From the NCBI GenBank assembly GCA_029265975.1, contig JAJUGN010000018.1, positions 1 to 35,109 on the forward strand: a DNA stretch of 35,109 nucleotides, in the 5' to 3' direction. Every line of letters begins with the position of its first letter. Position 1 is the first letter of the stretch. Positions 14,041 through 26,818 of the stretch are shown here, one piece after another. Source of the stretch: Clostridiales bacterium. Its GTDB lineage: Bacteria; Bacillota; Clostridia; Oscillospirales; Oscillospiraceae. The notes beneath the pieces were generated by a model that had not been told where the DNA came from, did no database searches, and saw only the letters and a program-made list of their open reading frames with translations. A program made the translations under genes and the position numbers.

Positions 14041-14574
14041 TTAAATATCCGCGGCGTTTTTTCCGTATATTTCGCCGTAAGTCAGTATTCCCCCTATTCT
14101 CTCGGACTTCATAAGGCTTATCCTCCCGACCGAGGCTCCCATGCCGGCGGGCAGATATATCCTGTCAAGCCCAAAACCTTTTTTTAGCACCACTTCCCTT
14201 CCGAGCGTCATATGGGCCGTAAACGGCCTGTTTTCAAGCCTGAAGCCCCGTTTTGAAAGCTCGGCCCCGACGGACGAAGAGAGACGCTCAAGCTCGCCGT
14301 CGTCGGAAACGCCCAGCCAGCATATTTCCGAGCCCTGCCGCCTGAAAGAGGATATCCGGTCGAACCTGATAAAGAAACGTTCAAACTCTACGGCGGCCAC
14401 AGCTTCCGCCGCCTGAGAAATTCTCTCCGTTTCCCCGATAAACTGCAAAGTGATATGGAGGTTCCCGGTTCTGGTGAAGTTTCCTCTTTCCGCGTTTTTC
14501 TGAAGCTCACCAATCAGCCGGGCTATCGTATTTTTGGTCTTTTCGTCGAAATTCGCCGCAACAAACAGTCGCAT
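14041..14574 (-). CDS. thpR: RNA 2',3'-cyclic phosphodiesterase (LigT/ThpR)
   Basis: This 177-residue enzyme of the 2H phosphoesterase superfamily opens 2',3'-cyclic phosphates on RNA ends and can join 2'-5' linked tRNA halves in vitro. Both catalytic HxTx motifs are present: H40-I-T42-L and H121-M-T123-L. The N-terminal MRLFVAANFDEKTK start is typical and the length is normal for the family (about 180). It is divergent from dnaA; a small hairpin (GGCGATT / AATCGCC, 14610-14626) lies in its leader. The ATG at 14574 is preceded by AGGAGAGG. Confidence 0.93.
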   Translation of the reverse strand: MRLFVAANFDEKTKNTIARLIGELQKNAERGNFTRTGNLHITLQFIGETERISQAAEAVAAVEFERFFIRFDRISSFRRQGSEICWLGVSDDGELERLSSSVGAELSKRGFRLENRPFTAHMTLGREVVLKKGFGLDRIYLPAGMGASVGRISLMKSERIGGILTYGEIYGKNAADI

Positions 14575-14699
14575 GTCAAGCCTCTCCTATTAAAAAAACT
14601 CGGGTTTCCGGCGATTCGAAATCGCCGCCTTCTCATTATAGTTATACTATATATCAGATATATTTTTCGCTTCAACAATTATTTAAAATCCGCTTTCCC

Positions 14700-14728
14700 T
14701 TGCTTTTAGGGGCCGCTTTTGATATAAT
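14700..14728 (+). promoter_or_regulatory. Promoter of dnaA
   Basis: TTGCTT (14700-14705), a 17-base spacer and a consensus TATAAT (14723-14728) form a sigma-A promoter giving a leader of about 110 bases before dnaA. No DnaA boxes were found next to it, so strong autoregulation at this site is not evident. Confidence 0.8.
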
Positions 14729-14843
14729 ATGGTAGTTTAAGAATACGGCGAAAAATCGCATCGTTTTGCCTCTTACATATGTGAAATCCGGCGGCAGCAT
14801 AACAGAAACCTGCCGCTGAAAAGGAAAGGACTGGCTGTAAAAA

Positions 14844-16160
14844 ATGAACTCTGCCGCAGACGTCTGGTCGAGAGTCCTTGAAATTTTAAGCCGCGATTTG
14901 ACCCCCACATCCATAACAACCTGGTTTGACGACTGTATCGCAGTGGACCTTAAGGATTCCCTGCTGGTCATATATTCGGTAAACGATCCCACCGATTTCA
15001 AGCACGACGTCATAGTGGGGCGTTTTTCCGAAACTATAAAAGCCGCGCTGCGCGAGATATTTTCCGGCGATTTTGACCTGCTCGTGCTGACTCAGAAGGA
15101 ATATGCAAGCTATAAATCGGCTAAACCGTCCGACCGCAGCGAATCCTACAACGGAAAATGCTTTACCTTTGAAAAATTTATAGTCGGTCCCTCCAACAAA
15201 TTCGCCCACGCGGCCGCAAGGGCCGTCGCCGAGTCTCCGGCGTCCGCATACAACCCCCTTTTCATTTACGGAGACTCCGGCCTCGGCAAAACGCACCTTC
15301 TCTATGCCATCTGCAACGTGGTGCAGCGCTCATACCCGGACTTCCGAACGCTTTACGTAAGGGGCGAGGATTTCACAAACGAGCTGATTTCGGCCATACA
15401 AACCAACAGGATGGTCGAGTTCCGCGAAAAATACCGAGAGGTGGACCTTCTGCTCGTGGACGATATCCAGTTTATTGCAGGAAAGGTGCAGACCCAGGAG
15501 GAGTTTTTCCACACCTTCAACACCCTGCACGACGCGGGCAAGCAGATAGTGCTGACCTCTGACCGCCCGCCCATGGATATCCTCCGTCTTGAGGACAGGC
15601 TCAGAACGAGATTTGAAAGCGGCCTTCTTGCCGACATACAGCCGCCGGACTACGAAACGCGGGTCGCAATCATCAAAAACAAGTCCGCTCAGTTCGGACT
15701 GGTTCTGACGGAAGAACACTATAACTACATCTCCGAAAACGTGACCTCCAACGTCAGACAGATAGAGGGCCTCGTAAAAAAGCTCATAGCTTACCGCGAT
15801 CTCATGCACGGTGAAATAAACAGGGAAATGATAGACCGCACCATCAGTGAAATCAAAAAGACCTTCGCCCCCACTCCAGAAATAATACTCGACGAAACGG
15901 CTTCTTATTTCTCCGTAACTGTGGAAGACATCAAAAGCCAGAGCCGCACCCGGGACACCGTGACGGCGCGGCAGGTATCCATGTATCTGATGCGCGTCAT
16001 GCTCGACATTCCCCTCAAGGAAATAGGCGCGATCCACGGAAATCGCGACCATTCGACGGTAATCAATTCGGTTCAGCAGATCGAAAAGCAGATGTCCAAA
16101 TCGCCGCAGTTTATGGACACAATAAAGGATATAAAAGCGAACATCACCGCAAAAAAATAA
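14844..16160 (+). CDS. dnaA: Chromosomal replication initiator DnaA
   Basis: This 438-residue AAA+ ATPase binds DnaA boxes at oriC and melts the origin. Domain I covers about 1-85 and the domain II linker is very short (about 90-107). The AAA+ domain has Walker A GDSGLGKT (143-150) and Walker B LLLVDD (202-207). The C-terminal helix-turn-helix domain IV carries the DnaA signature near TARQVSMYLMR and GNRDHSTVINS. The length is typical. The ATG at 14844 is preceded by GGAAAGGA at a rather long distance (about 12 bases), so initiation may be modest. The neighbouring dnaN and the DnaA-box-rich spacer confirm that this is the origin region. Confidence 0.98.
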   Translation: MNSAADVWSRVLEILSRDLTPTSITTWFDDCIAVDLKDSLLVIYSVNDPTDFKHDVIVGRFSETIKAALREIFSGDFDLLVLTQKEYASYKSAKPSDRSESYNGKCFTFEKFIVGPSNKFAHAAARAVAESPASAYNPLFIYGDSGLGKTHLLYAICNVVQRSYPDFRTLYVRGEDFTNELISAIQTNRMVEFREKYREVDLLLVDDIQFIAGKVQTQEEFFHTFNTLHDAGKQIVLTSDRPPMDILRLEDRLRTRFESGLLADIQPPDYETRVAIIKNKSAQFGLVLTEEHYNYISENVTSNVRQIEGLVKKLIAYRDLMHGEINREMIDRTISEIKKTFAPTPEIILDETASYFSVTVEDIKSQSRTRDTVTARQVSMYLMRVMLDIPLKEIGAIHGNRDHSTVINSVQQIEKQMSKSPQFMDTIKDIKANITAKK

Positions 16161-16411
16161 ATGCCCGCCTATAATAAAGCCTTTCCACAAACAGCGGTGG
16201 AAATCTTGACTATCGGCTGTGGAAAACTTTTCTGCGCATTTTTTCTGTTGATTATTAAAATTTTCTCCACATTTTTCTCAACAGCCGGAAACCGCACGGC
16301 AACCGCGTTTTTTCGTGTTTTCCACAAAAAATGCCACTACTTCTATATCTACTAAAAGATATTATATATTTCTTTATTATAAAACGATTTTTTCTTGAAA
16401 GGGTTGATATC
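16161..16411. other. Replication origin (oriC) region between dnaA and dnaN
   Basis: The spacer holds four 9-mers resembling DnaA boxes: CTTTCCACA (16181-16189), TTTTCCACA on the minus strand (16218-16226), TTCTCCACA (16263-16271) and TTTTCCACA (16318-16326). They keep the TCCACA core but have T or C where the consensus TTATCCACA has A. AT-rich stretches around 16240-16275 and 16336-16400 are candidate unwinding elements. This layout (boxes plus AT-rich DNA between dnaA and dnaN) matches the main origin site of Firmicutes. An upstream second half of a bipartite origin was not recognised. Confidence 0.82.
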
Positions 16412-17527
16412 GTGAAGTTCTCATGCGAAAAATACCTTCTTCAGAACGCCATAAACACAGCCTCTCACGCAGCAGCCGCAAAAAGCACCATTCCTTCCCT
16501 TGAGGGACTTCTTGTCGAGGCTAAGGATGATTTTGTCACTATTTCGGGTTACGATCTTAAAACCGGCATCAGGACCAGAATACCGGCCGATGTTTCCGAC
16601 ATAGGCTCGGTCGTTTTGAACGCCCGCCTTTTTGGCGATATAGTCCGCCGCATGCCCGACGATTTCATGACTTTTTCGTCCAGCGACCAGCTTAACGTTA
16701 CGCTGAGCTGCGCAATGAGCGTTTTTGAAATAATGGGATCAAGCGCCGAGGACTATCCGGAAATGCCCGTCGTCGATTACCAGAGCTCTATTACCGTGCC
16801 GCAAAACGTGATGCGCTCCATGATTTCGGAAACGAAATTCGCCATAAGCGACAACGAATCCAGGCCTATACACACCGGAAGCCTTTTTGAGATAGAAGGA
16901 GGCGTGCTGACGGTCGTATCAGTCGACGGATACAGGCTCGCCTTGCGCAGGGAGCCCCTTGAGAGTTCGGAAATCACTAAGGGCAGCTTTGTTGTCCCTG
17001 GCTCGGCTCTTGCTGAGGTAGAAAAAATCGCCGACGATACCGAAAAGCCGCTTAAAATTACGCTTGGCTCAAGGCATATCCTATTCACGATAGACGATAC
17101 CGAGCTAATATCGCGCCGTCTGGAGGGAGAATTCCTGAATTACCGGCAGGCGATTCCTCAGAGCGCCTCATTTACGGTCGAGGTCGACAGGATAGACTTT
17201 ATGAACAGCATAGAGCGCGTTTCCCTGATAATAAACGACAGGCTTAAAAGCCCTGTCAAATGCGTGTTCGGAGACGGAAAGATAAAAATGCAGAGCGTTA
17301 CCGCGCTTGGAAGAGCTTTCGACGAATGTGAGATGAAGGGCTCGGCGAACGATCTTGAAATAGGTTTCAACAACCGCTACCTGCTCGATGCCCTTAAAGC
17401 TGCGCCCGCGGACATACTCCGGATTCTGCTGAGCAGCGGGGTGTCCCCCTGCGTTATAATTCCCGCTGAGGGAGCGCAGAACTTCCTTTATATGATATTG
17501 CCCGTAAGGCTTAAGGCGGGCGAATAA
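16412..17527 (+). CDS. dnaN: DNA polymerase III sliding clamp, beta subunit
   Basis: This 371-residue protein forms the ring-shaped dimer that tethers the replicative polymerase to DNA. The GTG at 16412 is chosen as start: GAAAGGG (16397-16403) sits eight bases upstream, and MKFSCEKYLLQNAIN is the normal family beginning. The open frame continues 81 bases upstream into the origin spacer without a ribosome-binding site. The three clamp domains follow in order (SKSTIPSLEGLLVEA-like first domain, second from about residue 130, third from about 245, ending with YMILPVRL), which is the usual C-terminus. It is the first gene right of the origin. Confidence 0.97.
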   Translation: MKFSCEKYLLQNAINTASHAAAAKSTIPSLEGLLVEAKDDFVTISGYDLKTGIRTRIPADVSDIGSVVLNARLFGDIVRRMPDDFMTFSSSDQLNVTLSCAMSVFEIMGSSAEDYPEMPVVDYQSSITVPQNVMRSMISETKFAISDNESRPIHTGSLFEIEGGVLTVVSVDGYRLALRREPLESSEITKGSFVVPGSALAEVEKIADDTEKPLKITLGSRHILFTIDDTELISRRLEGEFLNYRQAIPQSASFTVEVDRIDFMNSIERVSLIINDRLKSPVKCVFGDGKIKMQSVTALGRAFDECEMKGSANDLEIGFNNRYLLDALKAAPADILRILLSSGVSPCVIIPAEGAQNFLYMILPVRLKAGE

Positions 17528-17560
17528 ACGGGGCGTTTGCCCCGGCGAAGGGCGTAATTT

Positions 17561-17770
17561 ATGGAAAAAGTAAAAATAAGCACGGATTTTATCAAGCTTG
17601 ACGCTCTTTTGAAGTTCAGCGGCATGGCCGGGACGGGCGGGGACGCGAAAACCGCTGTCCAAAGCGGCCTCGTTTATGTCAACGGCGAGGTCTGCACGCA
17701 GAGGGGCAAAAAAATACGTCCCGGGGATATCGTTAAATGCGGCGGCGCCGAAATTACCGTAGAGGCTTAA
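17561..17770 (+). CDS. yaaA: S4-domain RNA-binding protein YaaA
   Basis: This 69-residue protein is a single S4 RNA-binding domain: ISTDFIKLDALLKFSGMAGTGGDAK, VQSGLVYVNGEV and the basic RGKKIRPGDIV segment are its three characteristic blocks (each split here by variable residues). It is conserved between dnaN and recF in Firmicutes, and in Bacillus is linked to ribosome assembly. The start ATG has a GAAGGGCG site. A small hairpin (GGGGC / GCCCC) lies in the 33-base gap after dnaN. It ends four bases before recF, so the two are translationally linked. Confidence 0.93.
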   Translation: MEKVKISTDFIKLDALLKFSGMAGTGGDAKTAVQSGLVYVNGEVCTQRGKKIRPGDIVKCGGAEITVEA

Positions 17771-17774
17771 TAAT

Positions 17775-18884
17775 ATGTTTATCGATCGCATGGCAATAGA
17801 GGGCTTCCGCAACTTCTGCATGCTTGAGGCCGCGTTTGCCCGCGGCATCAACGTCATTACCGGCGGCAACGCTCAGGGAAAAACAAATCTGCTCGAGGCC
17901 ATATTTTATCTTTCAAACGCAAAATCTTTCAGAATCCGGGGAGACAAAGATCTCGTCGGATTCGATTGCGGTTTTGCGAGAATTGAGGGGGACGTTTCGT
18001 CAGAGCTTCGCGAAACGAATATCGAGGTTAAGCTTTATAAGGACAGGCGGAGACAGATTTTTATCAACGGAGTGAAGCAAAGCTCCGCAGCGGAAATGCC
18101 GAAAAGGCTTGGCGTAGTGCTGTTCTGCCCGGAGGACCTTGAGATAATACGCGACGGGGCCGCGGCCAGGAGGAGGTTCATGGACCTCGCGATCAGCCAG
18201 CTTCGGCACAAATACGCTCTCGCGCTCTCAGAATACAACAGGCTTTACGAGCACAAGACCAGGATACTCAAGGATTGGCGAGAAAAGCCCTCGCTTCTCG
18301 AGATATTGGATGACTTTTCCCTAAAAATGGCTAAAATATCTGCGGAGCTCATTTATTACAGGGCCTCATGGTGCGAAAGGCTCGGCGAGGAGGCCGCCAA
18401 GATACATTCCGACATTTCGGGAGTGGGAGAAAAGCTGCGTCTTAAATATAAGACCGTGAGCACGGTCGGCGATCCTTCTGAAAAAAAACCCTCCGAGCTG
18501 CTTCCGCTTCTTCTGCGCCATCAGGAAGAGCACAGGCGCGCGGAGCTGGATTCCGGCCTGTGCCTTTCCGGAGCGCATAAGGACGATATCGAAATATATA
18601 TAGACGGCAGCGAGGCCAGGAGCTTCGCCTCCCAGGGACAGGTGAGAACCGCGGCTCTCTCCCTGAAGCTTGCCGAACGCGAAATAAGCCGCGCGGACCG
18701 GGGAGAGGCGCCCGTGCTCCTGCTTGACGACGTTCTCAGCGAGCTTGACGCGAGGCGGCAGGATTTTGTTTTGAATAAAATATGCGGCGGACAGGTTTTC
18801 ATAACCTGCTGCGAGGATAAAAGCGCCATGCAGCGCATGGGCGACAGGCTCTTTTTCATGAAAAACGGCAAACTGAGCTTTTAG
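17775..18884 (+). CDS. recF: DNA replication and repair protein RecF
   Basis: This 369-residue SMC-like ABC ATPase loads RecA at single-strand gaps with RecO and RecR. Walker A is GGNAQGKTN (30-38), followed by LLEAIFYLSNAKSFR. The ABC signature region (LSGAHKDDIE and ASQGQVRTAALSLKLAE) and Walker B/D-loop (LLLDDVLSELDARRQ) are near the C-terminus, as expected. Length is normal for the family. It starts four bases after the yaaA stop, with AGAGG inside the end of yaaA as ribosome-binding site, and is followed by remB after 11 bases. Confidence 0.97.
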   Translation: MFIDRMAIEGFRNFCMLEAAFARGINVITGGNAQGKTNLLEAIFYLSNAKSFRIRGDKDLVGFDCGFARIEGDVSSELRETNIEVKLYKDRRRQIFINGVKQSSAAEMPKRLGVVLFCPEDLEIIRDGAAARRRFMDLAISQLRHKYALALSEYNRLYEHKTRILKDWREKPSLLEILDDFSLKMAKISAELIYYRASWCERLGEEAAKIHSDISGVGEKLRLKYKTVSTVGDPSEKKPSELLPLLLRHQEEHRRAELDSGLCLSGAHKDDIEIYIDGSEARSFASQGQVRTAALSLKLAEREISRADRGEAPVLLLDDVLSELDARRQDFVLNKICGGQVFITCCEDKSAMQRMGDRLFFMKNGKLSF

Positions 18885-18895
18885 GGGGATTTTTT

Positions 18896-19159
18896 ATGTA
18901 CTTGCATCTCGGCCAGGACGTCGTCGTGCGGAAGAGCGACATTTTGGGCGTTTTTGATCTTGACAATACCAGCCATTCGCATATTACAAGGGCTTTTCTG
19001 AAGTCTGCGGAAGCCTCGGGACGAATTGTGGACATAAGCGGCGAGCTTCCTCGCTCTTTTATTGTTGTGACGGGAAAAAAGGAAGCGGTGTACCTTTCGC
19101 AGATAAGCCCGGCGACCCTGCTCAGGCGTTTTGAGAGCAGAAGCATGGAGCTCGGCTGA
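18896..19159 (+). CDS. remB: RemB/YaaB-like protein (DUF370)
   Basis: This 87-residue protein belongs to the DUF370 family, with MYLHLGQDVVVRKSDILGVFDLD at its start split over two strands and a central GELPRSFIVV. The position directly after recF and before the gyrase genes is the conserved location of yaaB/remB in Firmicutes. In Bacillus subtilis remB takes part in regulating biofilm matrix genes; a DNA-binding regulatory role is likely, but targets cannot be read here. The ribosome-binding site AGGGGGA overlaps the recF stop. Confidence 0.9.
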   Translation: MYLHLGQDVVVRKSDILGVFDLDNTSHSHITRAFLKSAEASGRIVDISGELPRSFIVVTGKKEAVYLSQISPATLLRRFESRSMELG

Positions 19160-19292
19160 AACTCCCGGCCCCGGATCGGGCAAAGCAAGCCTGCCGCGAA
19201 ATTCTCTGCCTCGGCGGGCTCGATTAACGGGGCTTTTCGCAGAGTGAAAAGCACGACAAAAGACGTAATCCAATAAAGGTGGTCAATTTTTT

Positions 19293-23766
<4,474 letters not shown>

Positions 23767-23775
23767 GTGGAAGGG

Positions 23776-24222
23776 ATGCCGAAAAAAGAGGTTTATATAT
23801 ATACGGACGGCTCCTGCTCCGGCAACCCCGGGCCGGGAGGCTGGGCGGCTATTCTCAGGTACGGAGCTACCGAAAAAGAGATTTCAGGCGGAGAGCCGGA
23901 GACCACGAACAACCGCATGGAGCTCATCGCCGTCATATCCGCCCTTGAATTGCTCAAGGAGCCGTGCCGGGTAAGGCTATACAGCGATTCAAGGTATGTA
24001 TGCGACTCGGTAAGCAAAGGCTGGGCCCGCTCATGGAAGGCAAAGGGCTGGAAGCGCGCGGACAAATCGCCCGCGAAAAATTCCGAGCTCTGGGATCGGC
24101 TCCTCGCTCTCCTAGATGTCCACGAAGTGGAATTTTTCTGGGTGAGGGGACATGCGGAGAATGAATACAACAACCGCTGCGACAAATTGGCCGTCGCGGA
24201 AAGCAAAAAGTATTTGAAATAA
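23776..24222 (+). CDS. rnhA: Ribonuclease HI
   Basis: This 148-residue enzyme cuts RNA in RNA-DNA hybrids, removing Okazaki primers and R-loops. The catalytic acidic residues are present: D11 (YTDGSC), E49 (NNRMEL), D71 (YSDSRY) and the last Asp in NNRCDKLA, with the active-site His in RGHAENE. The ATG at 23776 is preferred, with GGTGG five bases upstream; a GTG at 23767, abutting the gyrB stop, is an alternative that would add three residues. It closes the replication operon. Confidence 0.95.
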   Translation: MPKKEVYIYTDGSCSGNPGPGGWAAILRYGATEKEISGGEPETTNNRMELIAVISALELLKEPCRVRLYSDSRYVCDSVSKGWARSWKAKGWKRADKSPAKNSELWDRLLALLDVHEVEFFWVRGHAENEYNNRCDKLAVAESKKYLK

Positions 24223-24223
24223 G

Positions 24224-24248
24224 GCCCGCTGCGCTTTGCGCAGCGGGC
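24224..24248. terminator. GC-rich hairpin after rnhA without a U-run
   Basis: A perfect 11-bp stem GCCCGCTGCGC / GCGCAGCGGGC with a TTT loop begins one base after the rnhA stop. No T-tract follows on either strand, so it may act as a 3'-end stabiliser or a non-canonical terminator. Confidence 0.55.
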
Positions 24249-24378
24249 ACGGATATTTGCGGCCGAGCCGTATTCTTAAGGACTATGTTTTTTGCGCTCG
24301 TTTTTTTGAATAACCGCGCCGACGTCGGAGCAATATCATTGTATGGCCGACAGAAAGGTTTTGAAAAGGAGAAAAGCT

Positions 24379-25605
24379 ATGGACGACAGGCTATGCAAAT
24401 ACGCGAAGCTTCTAATAGAGACTGGAGTCAATCTTCAAAAAGGGCAAAGGCTCATAATTTCTTCGCCCGTTGAGTCAGCGGGTTTTGCGCGGCTTTGCAC
24501 CTCCGCCGCATATGATGCGGGATGCCGCGAGGTAGTTGTGCGCTGGACGGACGATTATATAACACGCGAGAAGTATTTAAGGGGCGAAAACTGCATATTC
24601 GACGAAATGCCGGAGTGGCAGACGAGGTTTTACAACGATTATTCGGAGGAGGGCGCGGCGTTTTTGTCCATTCACGCCTCGGACCCGGAGGCCCTCAAGG
24701 GCGTAGACCCCGACAGGCTCAGAAGAGCCAATGTTTCCAGCGGCAAGGCCCTGGAACCTTTCCGCCGGCGCCAGATGACCAATTTATTCCAATGGTGCGT
24801 AGTATCGGTGCCTACGGAGGCCTGGGCGAAGAAGGTATTTCCCGGACTTGGCGTGGAGGCGGCGGTAAACAGGCTTTGGGACGAGATTTATAAATGCGTG
24901 CGCGTTGCGGATGGCAATGATCCCGTCAAGCTCTGGCGCGAGCATATCGAAATGCTCCGCGTCCGCAGGGAGACGCTGACAAAATATCAGTTCAAGTCGT
25001 TGCATTATGTCAACTCGATCGGCACGGATCTGATGGTGGGGCTTCCTGAGAACCATGTCTGGGAGGGCGGAAGCGAGGTCACCTTAGGCGGGATTCCTTT
25101 CTGCGCAAACATCCCGACAGAGGAGGTATTTTCGGCCCCTAAAAAGGACTCCGTAAGCGGCTCCGTTGTCGCCTCCAAACCGCTGGTTCTGGGCGGAAAT
25201 ATTATAGAAGGACTAAAGTTTGAGCTGGAAAACGGCAAAATCGTCAGGGTTGAGGCTGAAAAGGGCAAAGACATCGTAGATAACGAGCTTATGGTGGACG
25301 AGGGTTCGCCTTATCTCGGGGAGGTTGCGCTCGTGCCCTTTGATTCCCCGATTTCCAACTCCGGGATTTTGTTTTACAATACCCTTTTTGATGAGAATGC
25401 CTCCTGCCACTTTGCGTTCGGGAAGGCCTATCCCTGTGTAAAAAACGGCTCGTCAATGAGCCCCGAGGAGCTTAAGTCCGCCGGCCTTAACGATTCGATA
25501 ACCCATGTGGATTTCATGATAGGAACGCCGGACCTCTCCGTTACCGGCATAACCGAAAGCGGCGAAAAAATACCCGTTTTTGTTAACGGAAACTTCGCGT
25601 TTTAA
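24379..25605 (+). CDS. M29-family aminopeptidase (AmpS/PepS-like)
   Basis: This 408-residue cytosolic metallo-aminopeptidase removes N-terminal residues from peptides. The ATG at 24379 is chosen because GAAAAGGAG (24363-24371) precedes it at good spacing; an in-frame ATG at 24343 has no such site. Family motifs holding the two metal ions are present: the TEEVFSAPKK segment, GEVALVPFDSPIS, LFDENASCHFAFG and THVDFMIG, in the usual order in the C-terminal half. Length matches the family (about 410). Its last 23 bases overlap the end of the convergent VTT-domain gene. Confidence 0.93.
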   Translation: MDDRLCKYAKLLIETGVNLQKGQRLIISSPVESAGFARLCTSAAYDAGCREVVVRWTDDYITREKYLRGENCIFDEMPEWQTRFYNDYSEEGAAFLSIHASDPEALKGVDPDRLRRANVSSGKALEPFRRRQMTNLFQWCVVSVPTEAWAKKVFPGLGVEAAVNRLWDEIYKCVRVADGNDPVKLWREHIEMLRVRRETLTKYQFKSLHYVNSIGTDLMVGLPENHVWEGGSEVTLGGIPFCANIPTEEVFSAPKKDSVSGSVVASKPLVLGGNIIEGLKFELENGKIVRVEAEKGKDIVDNELMVDEGSPYLGEVALVPFDSPISNSGILFYNTLFDENASCHFAFGKAYPCVKNGSSMSPEELKSAGLNDSITHVDFMIGTPDLSVTGITESGEKIPVFVNGNFAF

Positions 25606-26299
25606 TCATGGAGCCTTTTTTCCTCCGGTTTTTCATTTTTTCAAGCAGAAAATACGCGGCCAGCGAGAACCATGCGGATATAGCGGTTATTATTGCCGCT
25701 ATAATAAATTCCGGCGAGCGGGGATCCGTTATGTTTCGCCCGAGCAGAGTAACCGAAACCAGCATAGGCAGCATCCCGGCCATGCTGCCCGCCAGATACT
25801 TATAATACGGGACTTTGACTGATCCCAAATAGACGCTTACGGTTTTGAGAGGCACAAAAACTATCGTCCGCGGCAGACAGGATACAAGCAGGATGTTTTC
25901 TTCCCGTTTTTTTATAAAGCTTTCAATAGCCGGAAATTTTGAGAACAGGCTGCCCATAAAGCCCGCGCCGTAGAAATATCCCAGGCAGTAGGGAATAGTT
26001 ACCACTATTGCGGCGCCGAACAGGTTTATCGCCAGCGCGATCGTCAGAGGAAACAGCGTTCCAACCGCCGCGTAAACGACAATTACGGGCACGAGATATG
26101 ACATGCTTTTTATAGCGTATACTCCTATGAAAAACAACGCCGCGGCAAGAATGCTTTTTGGCTTGTAGAGAAGAATGTTTTCAATTGTTATTCTTTTTCC
26201 GATAATTGCCGAAAGCATGAATATAAGCACCAGAGCGAGAGTGGGTAGGTGCCGCATTACTATTTTGAAATCTCTGTTATTTAGCAGCTTTTTTAACAT
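25583..26299 (-). CDS. VTT-domain (TVP38/DedA-like) membrane protein
   Basis: This 238-residue integral membrane protein has about five or six hydrophobic stretches (residues ~17-35, ~50-68, ~70-105, ~165-185 and ~195-220) and a basic C-terminal tail. The central segment, with a glycine-rich FGAAIVVTIPYCLGYFYG and the later SCLPRTIVFVPLKTVSVYLGS (each broken here by family-variable residues), is the VTT/SNARE-associated pattern of the TVP38/TMEM64 family. Related DedA proteins scramble or transport membrane lipids; the substrate here is unknown. It follows the rpsT terminator, and its 3' end overlaps the aminopeptidase gene tail to tail. Confidence 0.85.
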   Translation of the reverse strand: MLKKLLNNRDFKIVMRHLPTLALVLIFMLSAIIGKRITIENILLYKPKSILAAALFFIGVYAIKSMSYLVPVIVVYAAVGTLFPLTIALAINLFGAAIVVTIPYCLGYFYGAGFMGSLFSKFPAIESFIKKREENILLVSCLPRTIVFVPLKTVSVYLGSVKVPYYKYLAGSMAGMLPMLVSVTLLGRNITDPRSPEFIIAAIITAISAWFSLAAYFLLEKMKNRRKKGSMIKTRSFR

Positions 26300-26360
26300 A
26301 AAACCTCATGTGTTCTTTTTTTATATTATCGCTCGGAAGCTTGTCGTTAATACCGCGCCA

Positions 26361-26400
26361 AAAAATAAAGGCAGAGAGTTTTGCTCTCTGCCTTGTTTTT
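26361..26400. terminator. Bidirectional terminator downstream of rpsT
   Basis: A perfect 11-bp stem AAGGCAGAGAG / CTCTCTGCCTT (26368-26378, 26384-26394) with a 5-base loop has T-runs in both directions (GTTTTT on plus; TTTATTTTTT on minus). It lies six bases from the rpsT stop and ends that minus-strand transcript. Confidence 0.92.
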
Positions 26401-26406
26401 ACCGTG

Positions 26407-26673
26407 TTATTTAGAGATCGCATTAAGCTTAAGGGTGAGCCTGCTCTTTTTGCGAGCCGCGTTGTTTTTATGAAGAAGTCCTTTAGTAACGGCATGGTCG
26501 ACGGCCTTTACAGCGACAGTGTAAGCTTCGGCGGCGGCATCCTTGTTCCCCTGCTCTGCCGCGGCTTCAAACTTCTTGAGCTTTGTTTTAAGCTCGGATC
26601 TGCCGGCCTTGTTTCTGGCATTCTGAACCCTTGTCAACAAAACGCGCTTCTCTGCTGATTTGATATTAGGCAA
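26407..26673 (-). CDS. rpsT: Ribosomal protein S20
   Basis: This 88-residue basic, helical protein of the 30S subunit has family motifs PNIKSAEKR at the start, RSELKTKLKKF in the middle and KGLLHKNNAARKKSRL near the end. The start is a TTG at 26673: GGGAGG lies eight bases upstream and the mature start MPNIKSA is the family standard. The longer reading from a GTG at 26682 abuts the Shine-Dalgarno itself and is unlikely. It is monocistronic with its own promoter and terminator, as is usual for rpsT. Confidence 0.96.
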   Translation of the reverse strand: MPNIKSAEKRVLLTRVQNARNKAGRSELKTKLKKFEAAAEQGNKDAAAEAYTVAVKAVDHAVTKGLLHKNNAARKKSRLTLKLNAISK

Positions 26674-26714
26674 ATAACTCACCTCCCTTAATTCTCTGTA
26701 CTACGCGGATGCTT

Positions 26715-26743
26715 ATTTTATCATTAATATAATAGAAAATCAA
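26715..26743 (-). promoter_or_regulatory. Promoter of rpsT
   Basis: On the minus strand TTGATT (26743-26738), a 17-base spacer and TAAAAT (26720-26715) lie about 42 bases upstream of the TTG start. Both hexamers equal those of the distal acs promoter candidate. Confidence 0.75.
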
Positions 26744-26818
26744 GTGTTTTTTAATAATTTTTGCATACAGCCAATAAAAAAGCAGAAAATAAAAGGGATT
26801 TCAAGCTTGGAGGCGGAT

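Noticed and set aside
16331-16411. Upstream extension of dnaN into the origin spacer
   Set aside because: The extension is hydrophobic and unlike any clamp N-terminus; GTG at 16412 has a clear ribosome-binding site and family-typical start.
26744-26818. Longer GPR reading from 26744 giving a propeptide
   Set aside because: No ribosome-binding site upstream and the added residues do not resemble a GPR propeptide; kept only as an alternative in the finding on propeptide length.
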